Shown here one piece after another: positions 58,067-64,000 of a stretch of 64,000 nt of DNA. Numbering within the stretch: the first letter of the stretch is position 1; each line of letters begins with the position of its first letter. Below the pieces are notes generated by a model. That model saw nothing but the letters and a program-made list of their open reading frames with translations. It had not been told where the DNA came from and searched no databases. The stretch comes from Buddleja alternifolia. Lineage: Eukaryota; Streptophyta; Magnoliopsida; Lamiales; Scrophulariaceae. The stretch lies in assembly GCA_019426215.1 (NCBI GenBank), contig CM033399.1, forward strand, positions 24,995,022 to 25,059,021, read 5' to 3'. The translations under genes and the position numbers were made by a program.

Positions 58067-59550
58067 GAATCGTCCCAAAATGATGCTGTTTAATGAAACT
58101 TGTTGAGCAGGTTCGTGTCGGTCATATTCGAAATATTGGCTAAATGATGGGTTGTTGTATGTGAAGGGTGGATGGGCTTACGTGCCTAGTGGCCCGTTGC
58201 GGCGCTAACTATTGAGGGAAACTCACGACCCTCAATGGTATTGATAGAATGTTGGCTTTACTATCCCGTCGGTATTATTGGCCTAAAATGGAGTATGATG
58301 TTGAAGCATACGTTCGGACTTGTCTTGTGTGCCAACTTGACAAGTCGGAGCGTAAGAGAGAGGCAAGGTTACTTCAGCCCCTGCCCATTCTCGAAAGACC
58401 GTGGCAAACAATTTCGATGGACTTTATTTTGGGTTTTCCAAGAGTTAATGGTATGGCTTCTATTTTTGTTGTTGTTGACAGGTTGTCTATGTATGGGGTG
58501 TTCATTCCTGCACCTAATTCTTGTCCCGCCGAGACGGCTGCAGATTTGTTTTTCAAACACGTGGTCAAGTATTTCAGGTTGCCTGAAGATATTTTCAGTG
58601 ATCGAGACACTCGGTTTACAAGTAGATTCTAGACGGCACTGTTCAATATGATGGGAACGGAGTTGAAATTTTCCACAACTAATCACCCGCGAACCAATGG
58701 TCAGACGGAACGGATGAATCAGCTGCTGGAGGAATACTTGAGGCACTACGTTTCAGCCAGCCAGAAAAACTGGGTTGAGTTGCTGGACATGGCACAGTTT
58801 TGTTACAATTTGCACAAGTCGTCAGCCACTGGAATGAGCCCCTTTGAATTGGTGTACGAGTTGCAGCCTATGACTCCTCATGAAATTGCTGCTCAGCGAA
58901 CGGGAGGCAAAAGTCCTGTTGCTTACCATTTTGCTATGGCGAAACAGGATTTGCTTGAGGAGGCCAAGGACATCTTGTCCAAGGCTCAGCGTCGGATAAA
59001 AAAGTATGCTGATTTAGGTAGACGGGATGTGGAATTTAGTGTTGGGGAAAATGTGTTGTTGAAGCTTACTCCACAAATTTGGAAGAAAATTAGTTCCAAG
59101 ATGGTACAGCGTGGGCTGATTCCAAAGTATGATGGTCCATTTGAAATATTAAAGAAAGTGGGTAATGTAGCCTATCGTTTGAGACTTCCGGATAGACTGA
59201 AAATTCATCCTACGATTCATGTGAGCTTTTTGAAGAAGTACCATGAGGATGCATTGAAAGAGACTAGGAAGCAAGTTGCATGGGCTCCGCCAGTGATTAG
59301 GCAAGAGTTTGATAAGGATGTTCAGCGGATTTTGAGTCATCGTACCAAAGGGCAGAGTAAGAAAAATCGAAGAACAAAGTACTTGGTCCATTGGAAGGGT
59401 GAGTCTGAGGAAGATGCTACTTGGGAACGGGATGTTACTTTGTGGCAGTTTGAGAAGAAGATTGATGAGTATTTGAAGACGACGGGAAACTCACTTACCT
59501 CGATGAGGGCATCGAGCTCCGTTGGTGGGGGAAGTTTGTTAGCCCCTTAG
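58067..59550 (+). pseudogene. Chromovirus integrase with C-terminal chromodomain
   Basis: A degraded linker (58067-58240) precedes the zinc finger, of which RRYYWPKMEYDVEAYVRTC and LVCQLDK remain. The core has MDFILGFP (Asp) and FSDRDTRFTSRF (Asp), then a TAG at 58630-58632, then TNHPRTNGQTERMNQLLEEY with the catalytic Glu. The GPFEILKKVGNVAYRLRLP module and a chromodomain (LVHWKGESEEDATWE, about 59386-59430, flanked by VQRILSHR and QFEKKIDEYL) follow. The chromodomain, which guides integration to marked chromatin, defines the chromovirus branch. The last codons overlap the 3' LTR. TGGTGGGGGAAG (59523-59534) is the polypurine tract. Confidence 0.9.
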
Positions 59551-61266
59551 TTCGTTGGGTGCATTGGCACGGCAGGCTTGCATGCCTATGCACGTCGGGT
59601 TTAATATGTGGTCGGACTGGACACTCGGGAATGTGCTAGTGTCGTGGCACGAGTTGTTGGAACAACATATGACACAAGGTTGGTGCAATCAGTGTGGGAT
59701 AGCCGGACCGGAATGTGGGTTAAGTGGCACTGTCGAGAAAACTCGATAGCTTGCGGGTTGGCTGGACAGTGTGCTTGGTTTCTCGGCAGCTTGTGGGATT
59801 TCTCGGCTGTGGGCTAAGTTCTCGATAGGTTGGCTAAGTTTCTCGGCAGCAGGCTTAGTTTCTCGGCATACTGGGCAGAATGCTCGGCAGTGGGCTAAGT
59901 TACTCGACAGTGTGCGGGCGAGACAGAAAAATGGCGCGCCAGTTGAGCGAAGCACCTGGGTGGGCGCGTAAGGCAGTTGCCAAGCAGTTATCGAACGTGT
60001 ATGAGACATGTGTCCTTTTCTTTTGATTAGCAATTATGAGCTGGGATCGGTCTCAAGCTATCGGCTCAGTACCGGACCCATCCCCTTTACGGCATTAGAG
60101 CTCAAAAAACGACGATTCCAAGCACACTTGTGACGAAGAAAAGATCAGTTCCTCCAGCCAGTTGCGAAAGGGGGTCAGGAATCCGCTCGGACTCTCACTC
60201 ATAGTCGAAGAGCCAGATAAACTTAGGCATAGCTCTTTCAAAAACAGAAGAAAAGGGAAATTGATAGAGTCAGATGAATGCGCAGGGGATTCTTACTAAG
60301 ACTAGCACCGGATTCTCCACATGCAGTTGCAGAATTAGCACTCTCGGATTCATTCTTCCTAACAGCAGAGGATTCGTTCACAAGAGAAGATCCTATTCTT
60401 TCACACGGAAGGAGACACTCTTATTGGCTTAGCCTTTCGAGTTGAAGGTACGTCGTTAGGCTCATTCCTGGTCAATGTCAAATTCTTCCTGAAAAGAGGG
60501 CATTCACGGCCTATTCTTTGTGTGTGGGTGTGGTTCACTTCTTATTCAATTGTTCGAGGAGCAGGTAAAATAGCAGAAGGGCTTGAAGAGAAATTTCGTA
60601 CGCAAAACAGCTAAACTATTGGATTTCGTTCCCCTAGAACTCCCGGTGACATCTTTCTTTTCACAATCAAAGTCAACCCTTTATTGATGGCAACATCGGC
60701 ATGCGTTATATAAGACTTTAATAAAAGCGCACCTGAACTACCCATAGTCTATCTAGTGTAGGGCTTGCACTCAATAGTCATCGTTTTTCCGTAAGTTGAT
60801 GCTTTGTCTCGCACGCTTGTTATATTTGAAGCCCCTTCTACTCTACATTCTCAAAGCCCGTAGGCGATTATGGGCTGATTACTCAGCATAACCACCCGAT
60901 ACTTGGCAGCATTCGATTGGCCCTTTGTCCTAGCGGTTAGGAAAATTGATTGTAGCCTATTTTATGTACATTTGGACAAGAGCTCCACGTTTTTTAGTAT
61001 TGTGTGCAAGCCTTGTTGAATGTATGTTCTTGTATTAAGATTGATGAATAATACAAGTTGAGCATTGCTCGTAATTGTTGTGTTGCTTTACATTCCGTAT
61101 ATTGTGTGTGTTTTGGCTTGTCTATTGATTGAATTAAACACGAGTGTGGAAAGGATCAAACACGAGTGTGGAAATGGAGAGATTGGCTGACTAGTTTGTG
61201 TGATAACCAGGCCGCGCAGTGGTGAAATTGGGCGCAAATTAAGGCTCAAAATTTACCCCTGTGACA
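59537..61266 (+). repeat. Chromovirus 3' LTR, enlarged by an insertion
   Basis: 1730 bp against 879 bp for the 5' LTR; the difference is the block at 60013-60867. Near the end it has a small duplication of AAACACGAGTGTGGAAA (around 61136-61172). Confidence 0.88.
60013..60867. other. 855-bp block resembling mitochondrial DNA (candidate NUMT) inside the 3' LTR
   Basis: The LTR sequence is interrupted between GAGACATGTG and TTATGGGCTG. The 5' LTR has only CGGCTG there, so six bases were lost and no TSD was made, unlike transposon insertion. The block has balanced base composition, unlike the AT-rich surroundings, no ORF of note, and wording like angiosperm mitochondrial intergenic DNA. A search against plant mitochondrial genomes is decisive. 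It could also be plastid or unrelated filler DNA. Confidence 0.5.
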
Positions 61267-62205
61267 CTATCTGAGATAAATAATGAATTAGCTTATCCTC
61301 TCTCTTATGAAGAAATACTTGACAAAGTAAAAGAATATTATAAAGATTGTCAAGATGCCGCCAAATTATATCAAAATTACTATGATATCATATCAGCGCT
61401 CAGAGGTGATAATGTGACGCTCAAGGCAGAGTTGCAAGTTCGGCAACAATGCATTGAGAAGAACCAATCACTTATGAATGAAATCATTCAGTTGAAAAGT
61501 GATCTTGGTATAATAGTCTAAGGAGAAGATGAGCTGATCGCTAAACTTGTTAAATCAGAGCAATCAGCTCGTCTCATCACTGTCTAAAGCGTCAAGAGAT
61601 CTAGACAATGTGACCAAGGTAACAAAATTATTTGGTGAAAAGACTGGTTTAGGATGCAATAAATTCGGTAAACAACCTAACAAATCAAATGTTACAGCAA
61701 ATAAGAAAGGAAAGGGTGTGTTCTTTTTTGAGAAAGGTTCAAAGAGTCAAACACCTATTGAACCTAAGGACAATGGTACGAGACCAAATAAGAAAGCCAA
61801 AGCTGGCTCAGGCAAAGCAAAGATGAAAGTGAATGATTCACAAAGAAAAGTTTATCCAAATGCTCAAAACGCTAAGGAAAAACCTTATCACTGTGAATCA
61901 AACGTTAAGCGTCAAGCGCTCAAAGTGCACCCTAAGCTAGCGCCAAAGAAATACCAGTGTCAATATCCACAACGATCAAGGTCATATTATCAATACTATG
62001 ATGATTATGATTATGATTGGGATTATGATTACTATTATAATTCAGGATATTACTATACACCCAAGAAGTACACACAACACAAGGTGAAACCCAAAAAGGC
62101 TAATCCTCCCGCAATGAAGACTAAGCAAATATGGAAAGTTCTAATTCAGACTAACACTACTAATGTGAAAGGACCCAAGTCACAATGTGTACCTAAAAAC
62201 AAATA
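61267..62205 (+). pseudogene. Copia element 3 gag, C-terminal extension
   Basis: Continues the gag of 52775-54048 after the chromovirus. The first part is helical (YEEILDKVKEYYKDCQDAAK, ALRGDNVTLKAELQ), ending at 61519-61521. The second part in another frame (61547-62206) is highly basic and rich in Lys, Gln and Asn, and includes a Tyr/Asp-rich tract (YQYYDDYDYDWDYDYYYN, about 61993-62046). Long gag extensions occur in some copia lineages such as SIRE-like elements. Lineage assignment here is a guess. Confidence 0.65.
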
Positions 62206-62220
62206 GAACTTTTCTTTTGA

Positions 62221-62640
62221 ATGCAAGTACTTAGAGCTAGAGCCGATACACCTGTTAAGTACATCGATAGTGGGCCATCAAGACACATGACGGGCTCCAA
62301 GGATCTCTTGATCAACTATCGAGCTACCAATGATCCTCAGGTTGTATTTGGTGACAACTCTAAAGGTAAAACCAAAGGTATAGGTACTATGCATAGGGGG
62401 AACATTATGATAAGTGATGTATATTATGTTGAGGGTCTTAAGCATAATCTTTTAAGCATAAGTCAATTTTGTGATAAAAGCTTTGAACTTAAATTTTCAA
62501 GTGACTATTGCTACATTAATGATGCTAAGACTGGATCTACTAAGTTGAAAGGAAAAAGAACAAACAATATTTATTTGGTAGATTGGGGTTCAACAATAGA
62601 CAACCACTCTACATGTTTTGTAGCTAAAAATGAATCTTAA
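62221..62640 (+). pseudogene. Copia element 3 aspartic protease
   Basis: 139 codons. Active site YIDSGPSRHMTGS (copia proteases usually have LDSGCSRHMTG), then VVFGDNSKGKTKGIGTM and VYYVEGLKHNLLSISQFCDK, typical of the copia protease and its linker. It ends at a TAA where the pre-integrase domain should go on (WLWHRKMNHLNF). Confidence 0.8.
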
Positions 62641-63545
62641 ACGGGTTGGTTATGGCATAGAAAAATGAATCACCTCAACTTTAAAACAATCTCTCAACTT
62701 ATAACTCTAAATCTTGTAGAAGGATTACCTAAAGGACAATTTCCTAAGGATCGTCTTTGTGACGCTTGTCAAATGGGCAAACAAGTTAAACCATCTATCA
62801 AGAGAAAGCCTTGTCTATCTACCTCTAAGATACTTTAACTACTTCACATGGATCTGTTTGAACCCGTTCAAACAATCAGTGTGAGCGGTAAAAAGTATAC
62901 TTCGGTGATAGTAGATAATTTCTCTTGATTTATTTAGGTGAAATTTGTTTCATCCAAAGATGAAACGTGCGACAAGCTCACAGCGCTTATTCGGCAACTT
63001 CAAATATTAAAAAATCTCAAGGTTGTAAAAATATGGAGCGATCATAGTACTGAGTTTATTAACAAGGTTGTTGAGAAGTTTTGTGCAGAGAATGGAATAC
63101 ATCATTAGTATTCAGTCCCTAGAACTCCTCAACAGAACGGTGTTGCTGAACGCCGGAACAGAACGCTCAAGAAAGCCGCTAGGACAATGTTAGCAGAGTT
63201 TAAGCTTGCTCCAAGGTTTTGGGCCGAAGTGATCAACACTGCATGTTACACTCAAAATCATTTCATGAACAACAAACAGCATAGCAAAACTCCATATGAG
63301 CTATGGAAAGGACGTAAGCCAAATGTTTCATAATTTCACGTCTTTGGTTCAAAATGCTTTATTCATAATAATGGATCCCAAAACCTAAAGATATTTGATC
63401 CTAAAGCGGATAAGGGAATCTTTCTAGGCTATGCCAAAAATGAAAAGAATTTTCACATTCTCAATAAGATCAAATCGAGGGTTGAGGAATCTATTTATGT
63501 TATTTTTGATGATGCTAACCAAGAACCGATAAGGTTAACGTTAAT
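62641..63545 (+). pseudogene. Copia element 3 integrase, several stops
   Basis: Same frame as the protease. HHCC zinc motif: WLWHRKMNHLNFKTISQL and LCDACQMGKQ. Core: LLHMDLFEPVQT (Asp), KIWSDHSTEF (Asp), RTPQQNGVAERRNRTLKK (Glu). Later FHVFGSKCFIHNN and GIFLGYAKNEKNF. Stops lie near 62838, 62926, 62935, 63105 and 63330, several of them one-base changes from Gln, Arg or Trp codons. A frameshift at about 63540 leads to the next entry. Confidence 0.82.
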
Positions 63546-64000
63546 GATGTTGAAGTTGAAGATTTATGTCATCAAGCGTCAAAAATCATTATTAATGATG
63601 AAAGTGGCAACGATGATGAGATCTTAGTGCCCCCTCCTAAGATTACTCGTGAGGTTATTAAGGATAATATTGTAAGAACTGCTGATGATCATGAAGGGAA
63701 TGATCATCGAGAGCAAAACAGAATCTGTGAATTAGAAGCGCCTGTACAAGAAGGTAGTCAAGCGCCTGTGCATGATAATCAAGCGCCTGATCAACCTCTT
63801 AACCCGTTCCAGCCAGATAGATTATGGCTACGTGATCATCCACCAGAGCAAATTATTGGAGATGTTGGAGCTCCTGTAAGGACTAGGGCCGCTACATTCA
63901 ATGAGGCCATGTTTGCAAGTTTCTTATCTCAAATGGAACCTAAGAAAGTGGATGAGCGCTAAGTGATCCTAGTTGGATTGAGGCCATGCAAGAAGAGCTT
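63546..64000 (+). pseudogene. Copia element 3 integrase-RT linker and start of RT
   Basis: An open acidic, Pro-rich linker (EAPVQEGSQAPVHDNQAPDQ, DRLWLRDHPPEQIIGD) runs to a stop at 63960-63962. In a shifted frame the RT lead-in LVGLRP / DPSWIEAMQEEL begins just before the window ends. The linker is not enzymatic. Confidence 0.7.

Larger units (their letters stand above)
54049..61266 (+). mobile_element. Ty3/gypsy chromovirus, 7218 bp
   Basis: Perfect TSD CTATC (54044-54048 and 61267-61271). LTRs start TGTTAGCCCCTTAG and end CCCCTGTGACA (CCCCTGTGATA in the 5' copy). Removing element and one TSD rejoins the host copia gag in frame (DSL / SEINNE). It is full-length with gag, protease, RT, RNase H, integrase and chromodomain, but with five or more disabling changes. 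LTRs look about 94% identical over their first 210 bp. Confidence 0.93.
49732..64000 (+). mobile_element. Ty1/copia element 3, runs off the window
   Basis: It starts TGTTAGGAAATTTC at 49732 with a long 5' LTR to 52674, then a primer site and gag, protease, integrase and the beginning of RT, all on the plus strand. It contains a same-family LTR (50478-51979) and a complete chromovirus (54049-61266). After removing these, the visible part is about 5.5 kb. The 3' LTR lies outside. Confidence 0.85.

Overview
This is nuclear DNA from a flowering plant, most likely a eudicot. It holds one clearly intact host gene with six exons and canonical GT-AG introns, surrounded by dense nested transposable elements. 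Bulk composition is AT-rich. There are no operons or bacterial signals. An asterid or Lamiales origin is only a guess and is not needed for any call. Exon limits and element ends were set by eye from splice sites, terminal repeats and target-site duplications (TSDs).

Layout. 1-3000: decayed endogenous pararetrovirus (Caulimoviridae-like): end of the polymerase gene, a second ORF, then a 35S-type promoter and a poly(A) signal. 3300-6082: 3' remnant of a Ty3/gypsy Tat-like element on the minus strand, split by a 1335-bp solo LTR with a perfect 5-bp TSD. 6150-9467: DNA transposons and MITEs (hAT-like, Mutator-like and a TTTGTTTATG-ended family) plus a TRIM-like LTR end. 10075-18014: one Ty1/copia element whose 3' half, with about 1.2 kb of flanking DNA, appears inverted. 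18509-19338: 830-bp foldback element. 19340-23711: non-coding DNA with a SINE, a GC-rich hAT element and a MITE just upstream of the host gene.

24057-28841: host gene for a heavy-metal P1B-type ATPase, an HMA5-like copper exporter. The spliced model gives 985 residues with all catalytic motifs intact. 29105-37030: a SINE with a 17-bp TSD, a perfect TRIM (TSD ACCAA) nested in a TIR element, Mutator-like elements and microsatellites, with no host gene seen. 37031-48182: a satellite-like array with a monomer of about 177 bp. It is split by an 8435-bp copia element (TSD GTTTC), itself holding an antisense LTR fragment, and by a 5'-truncated LINE.

49732-64000: a large Ty1/copia element running off the window. 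Its 5' LTR holds a second LTR of the same family. Its gag holds a 7218-bp Ty3/gypsy chromovirus (TSD CTATC), whose 3' LTR in turn holds an 855-bp block that looks like mitochondrial DNA. Apart from HMA5 every coding segment belongs to a mobile or viral element, and nearly all carry stops or frameshifts. The main value of the window is its insertion history and how repeats may act on HMA5.
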